A stretch of 64,000 nt of DNA from Aldehydirespirator sp965200005 (GTDB lineage Bacteria > Actinomycetota > Acidimicrobiia > Acidimicrobiales > Aldehydirespiratoraceae), in contig OZ241331.1 of the NCBI GenBank assembly GCA_965200005.1, forward strand, positions 1,736,001 to 1,800,000, given 5' to 3'. Each line of letters begins with the position of its first letter. The first letter of the stretch is position 1. Position numbers and translations under genes: made by a program. Below are positions 49,597-58,408 of this stretch, one piece after another. The notes under the pieces were generated by a model. The model was not told where the DNA came from and made no database searches. It saw only the letters and a list, made by a program, of their open reading frames with translations.

Positions 49597-50805
49597 ATGA
49601 TCAGTTTGCAGGAAGCTCGCAAGCATGTTCTTGATCGTGTCCACAGGCTCGCCGCAACCAAAGTGGGCCTCGCCGATGTGATGGGTCTGATACTTGCCGA
49701 ACCTGTCACTTCACGTGAGGACGTGCCGGCGTTTTCCAATACAGCAATGGATGGTTTCGCGGTGCGAGCTGCCGACACCGCTTCAGCACCAGTCGAACTC
49801 AACGTTGTCGGAACCGTTGCCGCAGGTGACACGGGTAATCTCGTCGTGGGAAACGGTGAAGCAGCCCGGATCATGACAGGTGCTCCGATGCCGCCCGGAG
49901 CGGATGCTGTGGTGATGGTGGAGCGCACCTCAAGACCGCCAGAGCGTCCCAACAATGTGGCGATCGAGATCTCGGTTAGCTCCGGCAATCATGTGCGCGG
50001 CCCCGGTGAAGACATCACCGCTGGTGAGCAGGTACTAGACGCGGGAACCTTCATCACGCCTGCGCGCTTAGGTGTTCTCGCCGGTGTAGGTGCTGTTGAA
50101 GTGCTCGCTTATCCGAGGCCTCGGGTCGGCGTGCTGTCAACCGGCGATGAACTGGCCGAGGGCGCCGAACCTTTGCGCAGAGGCCAGATCCGCGACACGA
50201 ATCGCCCCACTCTGCTGGGCCTGGTAGCCGAAGCAGGCTTCGAAGGCGTTGACCTCGGGATCGCTCCAGACGACTCCGACGAAATCGAGAGAGCCTTCCT
50301 TACGGCAGCCGCCAGCTGCGATGCGATCCTGTCGTCTGGTGGTGTGTCGATGGGCGACTATGACTATGTGAAGGTTGTCCTAGATCGCATTGGCGAGATG
50401 CGCTGGATGCAGATCGCAATCAAACCGGCAAAGCCGTTTGCGTTTGGGATCGTAGAAGGCACACCAGTGTTTGGGCTGCCGGGCAATCCGGTGTCGTCGA
50501 TAGTGAGCTTCGAGTTGCTAGCCAAGCCGGCGCTTCGGGCGATGGCTGGTCACGCGGTCGATGACCTCGGTCCTCACACGACCAGAGCGATATGTGACAG
50601 CGACTTAAGGCGTCGCCGGGACGGAAAGACGCATTACACGAGAGTCCATGCCAAGCCCGATAGCCAAGGTGTGCTCCACATCCGCGGATCCCGCGGGCAG
50701 GGCTCCCACCAACTCGCAGCAATGGCTCGAGCAGACGCGCTAGCCGTTCTCGGAAACGGGGAAGGGCCACGTGCAGGCGACATGGTCGATGTCATCGTTG
50801 TGTGA
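49597..50805 (+). CDS. moeA: MoeA/Glp-type molybdopterin molybdenumtransferase-like protein
   Basis: 402 residues from ATG 49597, which has a strong AGGGGAG site; the frame is open to 49552. Domain order is as in MoeA: MISLQEARKHVLDRVHRLAA, EDVPAFSNTAMDGFAVRAADTA, IMTGAPMPPGADAVVMVERT, VGVLSTGDELAEGAEPLRRGQIRDTNRPTLLGL and SSGGVSMGDYDYVK, with a C-terminal domain. It inserts molybdate into molybdopterin. In Corynebacteriales a MoeA homologue (Glp) works instead with FtsZ and the membrane receptor GlpR; a GlpR-like gene lies at 52708. moaA and moaC follow in the same direction, so cofactor synthesis is equally possible. Confidence 0.92.
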   Translation: MISLQEARKHVLDRVHRLAATKVGLADVMGLILAEPVTSREDVPAFSNTAMDGFAVRAADTASAPVELNVVGTVAAGDTGNLVVGNGEAARIMTGAPMPPGADAVVMVERTSRPPERPNNVAIEISVSSGNHVRGPGEDITAGEQVLDAGTFITPARLGVLAGVGAVEVLAYPRPRVGVLSTGDELAEGAEPLRRGQIRDTNRPTLLGLVAEAGFEGVDLGIAPDDSDEIERAFLTAAASCDAILSSGGVSMGDYDYVKVVLDRIGEMRWMQIAIKPAKPFAFGIVEGTPVFGLPGNPVSSIVSFELLAKPALRAMAGHAVDDLGPHTTRAICDSDLRRRRDGKTHYTRVHAKPDSQGVLHIRGSRGQGSHQLAAMARADALAVLGNGEGPRAGDMVDVIVV

Positions 50806-50874
50806 GACTTGCTGCGTCGCAAGATCGTCGCCGTCGCGTGAGCAATCTCCGGCACCATTAGCATCGGTCGTCCG

Positions 50875-51858
50875 ATGACTACTCAGCTCATTGACGGCTT
50901 CGGCCGCGTGCATCGCGACTTGCGGATCTCGGTCACCGACCGTTGCAACTTTCGATGCACCTATTGCATGCCCGAAGAGGGGCTCGATTGGGTGCCCCGC
51001 TCGGAGTTGCTCACTTTTGAGGAGGTCACGCGTGTGGCTCGCCTCGCTGTTGAGCGCTACGGGGTTGATGGCATCCGCCTAACCGGTGGCGAGCCCACTG
51101 TTAGGGCCCGCTTGAGTGTTCTAGTTGAGATGCTGGCCTCTCTGGGCGTTGATCTGTCGATGACAACAAATGGCGTGACCTTGCCGCTGGTGGCACCCGC
51201 ACTTCGCAAGGCCGGACTCAAGCGGGTGAACATCTCGTGTGATTCGCTGCAACGGGATCGTTTTGCTCGGCTCGCTCGCCGGGATCAACTTGGCAGGGTT
51301 CTTGAAGGCATCGATGCGGCTCTTGATGCTGGGTTCTCCCCGGTGAAGGTCAACTGCGTGGTGATGCGCGGCGTTAACGACGATGAGATAGCTGATTTTG
51401 TTCACTTCGGGCGGCGCAAAGGTGTGGAGGTTCGCTTCATCGAGTTCATGCCGCTCGACGCTGATGGGATCTGGACATCCAACACAGTCGTGGACGTTGC
51501 AGAGATCCTTGACAAGGTTCAAGCCGCAAGTCCCGTTGAGGCAGTAGTTCGGACATCAGCACCAGCCACCCGGTATCGCTTTGTGGACGGCAAGGGCATT
51601 GTCGGGATCGTCGCTTCGGTTAGCGACTCGTTCTGCGCGACTTGTGATCGGGTGCGCTTAACCGCTGATGGCCACTTCCGCAACTGCTTGTTCGCGATTG
51701 AAGAGACCGATCTTCGCACGCTGCTTCGGTCGGGCGCCAGCGATGATGACATTGCCGATGCAATCGAAGCGTCGGTTGCCTCCAAGTGGGCAGGTCATCA
51801 GATCAACCGGGTTCATTTCATCAAGCCACGCCGCTCCATGTCACAGATCGGTGGCTGA
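50875..51858 (+). CDS. moaA: GTP 3',8-cyclase MoaA
   Basis: 327 residues. The radical-SAM Cys cluster is C24/C28/C31 in TDRCNFRCTYCMPEEG. The C-terminal second cluster is in FCATCDRVRLTADGHFRNCLF (three Cys). MoaA starts molybdopterin synthesis from GTP, together with MoaC. The stop overlaps the moaC GTG start by eight bases. It begins 69 bases after moeA. The gene probably depends on cluster delivery of the kind NfuA (39513) provides. Confidence 0.95.
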   Translation: MTTQLIDGFGRVHRDLRISVTDRCNFRCTYCMPEEGLDWVPRSELLTFEEVTRVARLAVERYGVDGIRLTGGEPTVRARLSVLVEMLASLGVDLSMTTNGVTLPLVAPALRKAGLKRVNISCDSLQRDRFARLARRDQLGRVLEGIDAALDAGFSPVKVNCVVMRGVNDDEIADFVHFGRRKGVEVRFIEFMPLDADGIWTSNTVVDVAEILDKVQAASPVEAVVRTSAPATRYRFVDGKGIVGIVASVSDSFCATCDRVRLTADGHFRNCLFAIEETDLRTLLRSGASDDDIADAIEASVASKWAGHQINRVHFIKPRRSMSQIGG

Positions 51859-52345
51859 GGCAACCAACTTCACCCATCTCGACTCTCAAGGTCGGGCTCG
51901 CATGGTGGATGTCGGTTCCAAGGCTCGAACCCGTCGGCGCGCGGTAGCGAGGGGCTGTGTCATGCTCGCACCCGAAGTTGCGCGCGCCGTCGGAGAAGGC
52001 TCTGTGGGTAAAGGTGACGTGTTGGCCGTTGCCCGTGTCGCTGGGATTATGGCGGCCAAGCGAACCTCGGAGCTGGTGCCGCTGTGCCACCCGCTGATGT
52101 TGAGTTCGCTCAAGGTCAACTTTGAGGTTCACAAAGAACGCATTGCCATCGAAGCGATCGCTGAGACGGTCGAGCGAACCGGTGTTGAGATGGAGGCTCT
52201 AGTTGCTTGCAGCGCCGCCGCGTTGACGATCTATGACATGTGCAAGGCGCTGGACAGGTCGATGACAATCAGCGACATCGGTTTGTGGGAAAAGGACGGC
52301 GGTCGCTCGGGTAGCTACCGCCGCGAAGCGCAACCGGCGACGTAG
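51851..52345 (+). CDS. moaC: Cyclic pyranopterin monophosphate synthase MoaC
   Basis: 164 residues from GTG 51851, just inside the end of moaA; the long frame from 51668 is a shadow of moaA. Motifs are HLDSQGRARMVDVGSKARTRRRAVARG, GIMAAKRTSELVPLCHPLML and GVEMEALVACSAAALTIYDMCKALD. It makes cPMP from the MoaA product. No moaD or moaE is in the window. Confidence 0.95.
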   Translation: MAEATNFTHLDSQGRARMVDVGSKARTRRRAVARGCVMLAPEVARAVGEGSVGKGDVLAVARVAGIMAAKRTSELVPLCHPLMLSSLKVNFEVHKERIAIEAIAETVERTGVEMEALVACSAAALTIYDMCKALDRSMTISDIGLWEKDGGRSGSYRREAQPAT

Positions 52346-52707
52346 CCGATACTTCAGGCCCAGGTCGTTGGTTACATCACCGTCATCTTGTGACGATCAT
52401 GCATGCTCGATTATGTCGGATATGTAGGACAATTCTGCAACTGGATGTACTGAAACTCATCTGAAATGATCAGACACTTCAAGCGAAAGCCGTCCTCGGC
52501 CGCGTGACTGCAAGAGACGTGATCGGAAAAGGTTGCAATAGTGTGACAAATGTATTAGAACCGCAACATCGTGCGTGGCGTCACCCGAGCAAACCAGACC
52601 AGTATTTCAGCCGACCGCAGCGTCTTGGTCGGCACCTGGAACGGCCCGTTTGTGACTCGCTTGGGCGCTAGCGCACCCCCAACAAGCTCGTTCTGGAGAG
52701 GTCGATA
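52346..52707. other. Non-coding interval upstream of the GlpR/SepX-like gene
   Basis: 362 bases with no credible gene. It is more AT-rich than its surroundings in its first 200 bases and carries a palindromic ATGCATGC segment near 52400 and possible promoter elements such as TTGTGA to TTATGT. The last bases hold a GGAGAGG ribosome site for the next gene. No known riboswitch fold was recognised. Confidence 0.5.
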
Positions 52708-53376
52708 ATGACTCTTGTGGTACTCATCGGCCTAGGTGCCGGGTGGCTGTTATATCTCGCTTTGTGGTTCCGCGAGTCGCGTAGCACCACATCGCAGCGG
52801 CCAGAGAGCATGATCTCGTTCAGTAGCGCTCTGGGGGCGCTCGCAGCACCTGCACGCCGTCCCCGGTTCAGCACAGCGGGCAGGAGCAGGCGACCAAGAT
52901 CCGGAGCTGGCGTCGTCGTGCCGTTCTCATCCAGCCAATCACGCTATGTGCGTCAGTCTGGTTGGCGTGAAGCCCCACGATCCCGGGCAGCCGCAATGCA
53001 GCGCCGCCGCGTGGTAGGGGCTGTGCTAGTGGCGCTTGTGGCAGCCAGCTTCTTTGCGATACCTACGTTCGGGACTGCTGCGGTTGCCGCGTCTGTCGCT
53101 GCCGCGGTGTTGCTGGCGGCCTTCGGTGTGGGCATCGCATTCCGCCGCGCTCAACCGCAAGGCCTGCAAGTTGTTGGAAGCGGCCCGCTGGCTGCTGGCC
53201 ACCAGCCCGACCTATCCCGGGCACTAGCTCAGCTTGAGAGTGCCCCGTTGGTGAGCGCAAAGGCACAGTTTGATGAGTCACTGGTTGCAGCTTCCAACGT
53301 GACAGTGCTGCGGCCCAGACCCAGTGACGACGAGATCGGTGTCGTGCTCCCGTTGCGGAGGGTCGCCGAGGGCTAG
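52708..53376 (+). CDS. GlpR/SepX-like actinobacterial membrane protein
   Basis: 222 residues. The topology is one membrane helix at the very N-terminus (VVLIGLGAGWLLYLALWF), a basic, low-complexity cytoplasmic loop of about 85 residues (PARRPRFSTAGRSRRPRSG), then two close helices (VVGAVLVALVAASFFAIPTFG and AVAASVAAAVLLAAFGVGIAF) and a cytoplasmic tail. This 1+2 arrangement, an RRRR-like break before the second helix pair, and position after moeA match the GlpR (corynebacterial/mycobacterial) and SepX (Streptomyces) cell-division proteins. Sequence homology cannot be confirmed by eye. The ATG follows a GGAGAGG ribosome site. Confidence 0.6.
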   Translation: MTLVVLIGLGAGWLLYLALWFRESRSTTSQRPESMISFSSALGALAAPARRPRFSTAGRSRRPRSGAGVVVPFSSSQSRYVRQSGWREAPRSRAAAMQRRRVVGAVLVALVAASFFAIPTFGTAAVAASVAAAVLLAAFGVGIAFRRAQPQGLQVVGSGPLAAGHQPDLSRALAQLESAPLVSAKAQFDESLVAASNVTVLRPRPSDDEIGVVLPLRRVAEG

Positions 53377-53467
53377 TCAACTCGCTCGGACGCTTACCAC
53401 CTAAGCGAGTTCGCACTCACGAACAGGGTCGGCGCCTAGCATCGGCGCCGCTGTCAGGGCACCTGCT

Positions 53468-54586
53468 GTGATCCATGTCTTTGTTGGCACCAAGCCCGAG
53501 TACGTCAAGATGGCGCCGCTGTTGCAGCGCATGGATGCTGAAGGTGTTAACTACCGGCTGATCGACTCTGGTCAGCACGCCGAGCTCTCTGCTACCTGTC
53601 GTGGCGAGTTAGGCCTTAAGGATCCCGATGTGCAGCTCGGGTTGGGGCACGACATCAAGACGGTGCCGACAGCGGTTCGCTGGATGCTGGGTCTGCTCAA
53701 GCACTTAGGTTCGCGCTCACGGTTGCAGCAGCAGATCTTCGGTGGCAGCGGTGGGATTTGCGTTGTTCACGGTGACACGCCGACAACGCTGGTAAGTGCT
53801 CTGCTGGCTCGCCGTGCGGGATTAGCTCTGGCCCACGTGGAGGCAGGGTTGCGCACGTTCCGCTGGTTCCACCCGTTCCCAGAGGAGATTGTGAGGGTCC
53901 GGGTGGGCCGGATGGCAGACGTGTTATTTGCGCCAGGCCCGGTAGCTGCTCACAATCTGCGTTCACGTGGCGTGAAGGGCCGTATCATTGAGCAAGCCGG
54001 CAACACCCTGGTCGAGTCGGTTCGTGACAACTTGCAAGCAGACGATGAGCGTCGGCTGCTAAAGGGCGACAGCGACACGACAGTTGCCGGTGACGCAGGC
54101 ACCGACTCGCCGGTGGTGGTGACCATGCACCGGGTCGAGAACCTGCATCTCAAGTCCCGGCGCCAGCAACTGATCGACATCCTCTGTGAAATCGTCGATA
54201 CGCAACCGGTGCGCTGGGTCATGCATGGGCCCACTGAACGCATTCTTGCTGGCGAACCCGAGCAGCATTTGCGAGCCGCAGGCGTTGAGCTGGTCCCTCA
54301 CGCTTCCCGCACTGACTTTCTGCGCATGCTTGCAGCGGCTCCGTTTGCAATCACCGATGGTGGCTCCATCCAGGAAGAGTGCGCCATGCTTGGCGTGCCG
54401 GCGCTGTTGTGGCGCGACAGCACCGATCGGGGCGACGGTCTCGGACACAACGTGGTGCTAAGTCACTACGACCCCGGCACTATTGCTGACTTCTTGGCTG
54501 ACCCAGATCGCTTCAGGCGACCCTGCCAGATCCCAGCATTTAGCCCGACTGAGGAGATCCTTGACGTGCTCGCCGCATGGAAATGA
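53468..54586 (+). CDS. UDP-N-acetylglucosamine 2-epimerase family protein
   Basis: 372 residues from GTG 53468. MIHVFVGTKPEYVKMAPLL is the N-terminal Rossmann opening (GTRPExIKxAPL in the family). VHGDTPTTLVSALLARRAGLALAHVEAGLRTFRWFHPFPEEI holds the conserved HGD and HVEAGLRT. VVVTMHRVENL is the HRxEN motif, and ITDGGSIQEECAMLGVPALLWRDSTDRG is the UDP-binding end. It interconverts UDP-GlcNAc and UDP-ManNAc, or acts as a hydrolysing relative. Its last 47 bases overlap the convergent gene. It fits a surface-polysaccharide set. Confidence 0.88.
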   Translation: MIHVFVGTKPEYVKMAPLLQRMDAEGVNYRLIDSGQHAELSATCRGELGLKDPDVQLGLGHDIKTVPTAVRWMLGLLKHLGSRSRLQQQIFGGSGGICVVHGDTPTTLVSALLARRAGLALAHVEAGLRTFRWFHPFPEEIVRVRVGRMADVLFAPGPVAAHNLRSRGVKGRIIEQAGNTLVESVRDNLQADDERRLLKGDSDTTVAGDAGTDSPVVVTMHRVENLHLKSRRQQLIDILCEIVDTQPVRWVMHGPTERILAGEPEQHLRAAGVELVPHASRTDFLRMLAAAPFAITDGGSIQEECAMLGVPALLWRDSTDRGDGLGHNVVLSHYDPGTIADFLADPDRFRRPCQIPAFSPTEEILDVLAAWK

Positions 54587-55610
54587 CTTCAGCGATCGGT
54601 GAGGCTGTGACATCTCGAATCAACTGCACAGCCCGGTAGCCACCGAACACGACCGCTAGAGCGAGGGTCTCGGTCTCATCGGTTGCGAGCAGGGCCACGA
54701 GACTGGCCTCTGCAACCCCAAACCCTTGTGGCGCGAATACAGCCAGGAACCCGACGGCCCAAGAAACCATGAAGGCTCCCGACAGCTGCAACACGCTGAA
54801 GCTGTCGGCACCCGGAAAAGCTCGCACATAGAGCACGAACGCCAGGCACGCCCAGGCCCAGTAGCAGGTGGTTGCCAGCATCAAGCCCGCGTAACCCCGC
54901 CAGGTCAACGTGAGCGGAACCGAGCGGCGCGCTGCCAGCCACGCCATGACCTTGCCTCCAACCGCGGGCGAGGCACCGATAACCGTTGCAACCAGCACTG
55001 GAACTGTCCACACGGTTCCACCGGGCAATGTGCCAGACGCTCCGAGCAAGGCCAACCCGAACCCACCAGCAACCGCCACGCTGATCGCCATCTCGAGCCC
55101 GGCGGTCGCCATGAGTGGAGCCAGCGGCACGCCTGATGTTCGCAGCAGAGCCACGCGCCCAACGCTGAAGCTGAGCTTGAGTGGGACGTAACGGGCAGGG
55201 AGCGCCCTTGATGTCGCCAGCATCACCGTGCTGGAGGCGATTTCGTGGCCGAGCATGCGCAACGCAGTCACCCAAATCCTTGACCCCAGAGCGATCAGCG
55301 GGAATGTCGCGACCAGGGCTGCAGCGACGAGCAAGGGCCGGCTACCTTCCAGCAAGCCTGCGATCTCGGAACGGTTGACAATGGCGATTACAGCTACGGC
55401 AACTAGCAATGCCACCAGGTACAGAGCCCGTAGCAGCCTGGTGAGCCGGATCCGGGTAGTGGGCGCTACGGCCTGACCAGGAGCCGTTAGGTCAGCCGTT
55501 TGAGACACCTCAGATACCTCAGACACATCAGACATCGCAGATACCGGAGGCCCCGGCGCTTCGGGCACCTGCGGTGTGTCGCTCAACTTCCCCTCAACGT
55601 CTGATGTCAT
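54540..55610 (-). CDS. Lysylphosphatidylglycerol-synthase-TM/UPF0104 family membrane protein
   Basis: 356 residues with about eight membrane helices after an acidic N-terminus. Family features are the SFSVGRVALLRTSGVPLAPLMATAGLEMAISVAV segment and FAPQGFGVAEASLVALLA near the end (usually PGGxGxxE). The family includes the flippase part of MprF and many putative lipid or polysaccharide transporters. The ATG overlaps the stop of the pyruvyltransferase gene (ATGA). Its 3' end overlaps the epimerase gene by 47 bases tail to tail. Confidence 0.8.
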   Translation of the reverse strand: MTSDVEGKLSDTPQVPEAPGPPVSAMSDVSEVSEVSQTADLTAPGQAVAPTTRIRLTRLLRALYLVALLVAVAVIAIVNRSEIAGLLEGSRPLLVAAALVATFPLIALGSRIWVTALRMLGHEIASSTVMLATSRALPARYVPLKLSFSVGRVALLRTSGVPLAPLMATAGLEMAISVAVAGGFGLALLGASGTLPGGTVWTVPVLVATVIGASPAVGGKVMAWLAARRSVPLTLTWRGYAGLMLATTCYWAWACLAFVLYVRAFPGADSFSVLQLSGAFMVSWAVGFLAVFAPQGFGVAEASLVALLATDETETLALAVVFGGYRAVQLIRDVTASPIAEVISMRRARQGSPQSG

Positions 55611-56692
55611 TGATCTTCGAGGAGAGACTCGATGGCAAGGTCATTCGCCTTGAGACGTTGCCGTAGCGCAGCCAGGGCCGCTGGTGCTCGGTGTGCAAAC
55701 TGAGGGGCCTGCGAACTGGCTTGCAGCAACTCTTGAGGGTTCAGTTCTCGGGTGTCGATCACGGGTGCCCAGCCACCGGCCTCGCCAGCTAGTGAAGCCA
55801 TCTTGGGCGAGTAGTCAACAACAACAGTGGGCTTGTGGTGTAACAGCCCCAGCAGAGCACCGTGGTAGCGCATTGCTATCACAAGCCGGCTCTGTGCTAT
55901 CTCTTCAAACACGGTTTCAGGTGCCGGGCAACTGAACGAGCAGTCCGACTTCATCCGCTCGCCGATCGCGCGATTGAGGACATCGTCGTGGCTCGCTTCG
56001 AAGGCGGTCAGTCGCGGCTGCAGTCCGGTAGCGACCGCCACGGCATCGATCGCGCTAGCTGCACGCTCAAGCCCCTCGCTCCACTGCTCGGTCACGGATT
56101 GCGCCTTGCGCCTGTACGTGCTGAAGCCTCGACGGTTCGGTGGCCGCAAGATCACACACATCGTGTCCCGAGACGTGCACGTCGCTGGTTGCAGTGCCAC
56201 TACCGGGTCGGCACCCAGGACAACCTGGTCAAGCTTCAACGCTCGCAATCGCTCTACGGAGTCCTGGTCTCGAACGGCGACAAGGCGCAACCGCCGCAGT
56301 GCCACACGAGCCATCGCCCGCGCACCAGCACCTGAGAGTCTTCCTACTCCGATCCCCACGGCGGCAGCAGGTCGACCAGCCAGCCAAGCCGCGTGAAGTC
56401 GCGAAGTGTGAAAGGGGATGTTCCACGGAGAGGTCTCGGATTGGATGACCCCTCCCGAAAGTGCCATGGCGTTCGTCGCTCGAACCCCACGCACGAGGTG
56501 CCAGAGAGCCAGAGGATTGCTGTGCTGGATCGTCTCCGTGGCGTGCGCAGCTGCTGTAGCAGAGGCGTCGATCGAGATCGCCACCGGCTCGGCTCCGTGC
56601 TCACGGACAGCCTGAGCAACGGCAGCCAGGATGAGTTCGTCACCGAGGTTTTGTGAGCCGAACCAACCAGCAAGTGCTACCCGGGAGACCAC
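55607..56692 (-). CDS. Polysaccharide pyruvyltransferase family protein (CsaB-like)
   Basis: 361 residues. The PS_pyruv_trans pattern is present: an N-terminal Rossmann segment (VSRVALAGWFGSQNLGDELILAAVAQAV), AMALSGGVIQSETSPWN, AAWLAGRPAAAVGIGVGRLSG, RLVAVRDQDSVERLRAL, and a C-terminal domain with IAQSRLVIAMRYHGALLGLLHHKPTVVVDYSPKMASLA. The family adds a pyruvate ketal to a wall or surface sugar, as CsaB does for SLH anchoring. Its gene starts the minus-strand pair that ends with the flippase-like gene. The acceptor sugar is not known. Confidence 0.85.
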   Translation of the reverse strand: MVSRVALAGWFGSQNLGDELILAAVAQAVREHGAEPVAISIDASATAAAHATETIQHSNPLALWHLVRGVRATNAMALSGGVIQSETSPWNIPFHTSRLHAAWLAGRPAAAVGIGVGRLSGAGARAMARVALRRLRLVAVRDQDSVERLRALKLDQVVLGADPVVALQPATCTSRDTMCVILRPPNRRGFSTYRRKAQSVTEQWSEGLERAASAIDAVAVATGLQPRLTAFEASHDDVLNRAIGERMKSDCSFSCPAPETVFEEIAQSRLVIAMRYHGALLGLLHHKPTVVVDYSPKMASLAGEAGGWAPVIDTRELNPQELLQASSQAPQFAHRAPAALAALRQRLKANDLAIESLLEDQ

Positions 56693-56753
56693 TTACTCCA
56701 CAGAGCCTGTCTGTGACCGGTTCCTTGGCTGATACAGTCGCTCTTTCCCGTTT

Positions 56754-56831
56754 GGGGGTGTAGCTCAGTCCGGCTAGAGCGCCTCGGTCGCATCGAGGAG
56801 GCCAGGGGTTCGAATCCCCTCACCTCCACCA
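56754..56831 (+). tRNA. tRNA-Ala (anticodon CGC)
   Basis: Acceptor GGGGGTG (56754-56760) pairs with CACCTCC (56821-56827), including the G3-U70 wobble that is the alanine identity element. Anticodon stem CCTCG/CGAGG with loop GTCGCAT gives CGC. The T arm is GGGG-TTCGAAT-CCCC type. Discriminator A, CCA encoded at 56829-56831. It reads GCG. Confidence 0.95.
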
Positions 56832-56952
56832 CATCGCACTCCTTGACTGCTCAAGCGAGTGGCGACTCTACGACCGAGACGCTTCAGTTCGTCACTTACC
56901 GGATCGCCAACGGCGACCGGCGTGGACATCGTGAAATGTCGCGCAGAGGTTT

Positions 56953-58227
56953 CTATTCCTCGAGCTCTTCAGGCATCAACACGAACTCTGGGTAAGACTC
57001 AATGCCGAGCTCACCAGAGTCCTGGCCGAGCCGCTCCACACGTGCGGAGACTCGCAGACCGATGACCATGTCGATGAGCTTCCAGACGATCAGCGAGACC
57101 ACGAAAGTGAAGACACCGACAACCAGGATCCCCAACAACTGGATATGGATCTTGCCGCCACCAGCGAAGCTCGCTGCGATAGTTCCCCAGATGCCACAAA
57201 CGAGGTGAGCGGGGATTGCCCCGACCACGTCGTCGATCTTGAGCTTGTCAAGCATTTTGATCGCCAAAGTACACAAGACACCAGCGACTGCACCGATGAT
57301 TATGGCTAGCCAGTGCTGGGTGATGTGTGGTGCTGCTGTGATTCCAACCAGTCCGGCAATGGCTCCGTTGAGTCCTGCAAATAGGTCCATGCTGCCCAGC
57401 ACCGAGCGAGAGATCGCCAGCGCAGCAACGACACCGCCAGCGGCGGCCAGGTTGGTGTTGACCAGAACATTGGCCATTGCAACGGCGTCAGCTGCGCTGC
57501 CCAGCGCCAGCTGAGATCCACCATTGAAGCCGAACCAGCCGAGCCACAAGATCAGTACGCCAAGGGTGACCAGCAAAACATTGGAGGGTGGAGTGGGTTT
57601 GGTGCTGCCGTCTTTGCGGTACTTGCCAAGTCGTGGGCCGATGATTATCAGTCCTGCAAGAGCTGCCCAACCACCGGTGCTGTGAACGATTGTCGATCCA
57701 GCGAAGTCAACGAATTCAAGCTCAGCGAGCCAGCCGCCGCCCCAATACCAGGAGCCGACGATCGGGTAAATGAACGCTGTCAAGATCAGTGTGAACAAAA
57801 AGAACGACCACATCTTGATCCGCTCTGCGATTGCACCTGAAACGATTGATGCTGCGGTCGCAACAAACACCATCTGGAAGAACCAGTCCGACATCACTGC
57901 ATAGCCGTTGCCGACTACATCGCCGAGGCTGTCAGTTGCGCCATCAAGTAGGGCAATCTCAGCCTCGGATGTGCCATATAGGAACTGGAACGATCCGATC
58001 ACTTGGTTGACATCTACATACATCAGGTTGTATCCGATGAAGTAATACGCCAAGCCAGCTACCGAGAAGATACCGATGTTCTTGAGGCAGATCATCGATG
58101 CGTTCTTCGTGCGAACGGCTCCAGATTCAAGCATTGTGAACCCGGCGCACATCCACATGACTAGTGCACCCCAGATGAGGAACGAGAAGGTGTTAAGGAT
58201 GAATTGAACTTCCTGGGAAACTTCCAT
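56953..58227 (-). CDS. amt: Ammonium transporter (Amt/MEP/Rh family)
   Basis: 424 residues, eleven membrane helices. The pore signature GYNLMYVD in the N-terminal half, ASTIVHSTGGWAALAGLIIIGPRLGKY (with the conserved pore His), WFGFNGGSQL, and GAIPAHLVCGIWGTIA (second pore His) identify an Amt channel. A cytoplasmic tail of about 40 residues follows the last helix. The usual glnK partner is not adjacent. The upstream region (58228-58408) is AT-rich with TATACA-type boxes and may hold nitrogen-control sites, but I cannot define one. Confidence 0.95.
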   Translation of the reverse strand: MEVSQEVQFILNTFSFLIWGALVMWMCAGFTMLESGAVRTKNASMICLKNIGIFSVAGLAYYFIGYNLMYVDVNQVIGSFQFLYGTSEAEIALLDGATDSLGDVVGNGYAVMSDWFFQMVFVATAASIVSGAIAERIKMWSFFLFTLILTAFIYPIVGSWYWGGGWLAELEFVDFAGSTIVHSTGGWAALAGLIIIGPRLGKYRKDGSTKPTPPSNVLLVTLGVLILWLGWFGFNGGSQLALGSAADAVAMANVLVNTNLAAAGGVVAALAISRSVLGSMDLFAGLNGAIAGLVGITAAPHITQHWLAIIIGAVAGVLCTLAIKMLDKLKIDDVVGAIPAHLVCGIWGTIAASFAGGGKIHIQLLGILVVGVFTFVVSLIVWKLIDMVIGLRVSARVERLGQDSGELGIESYPEFVLMPEELEE

Positions 58228-58408
58228 TGGCCGGGGCCTCCGCTAGTCGAATGACTTTCTTGGACATGGCGGCCAACCCGCAACGACGCCACTGGCTCGC
58301 CGGGGAGCGCCACCTGTATACAAATCTAACACAGGGCACTTGGCTGACTAGGAAGCCAGATCACTGGAGCTAGGCCGGTGTGACTGGAGCGATCTTGCCG
58401 GCTTTTGT

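Noticed and set aside
52346..52707. Molybdenum-cofactor riboswitch downstream of moaC
   Set aside because: No stem arrangement of that kind was recognised, and the interval precedes a membrane-protein gene rather than a Moco gene.
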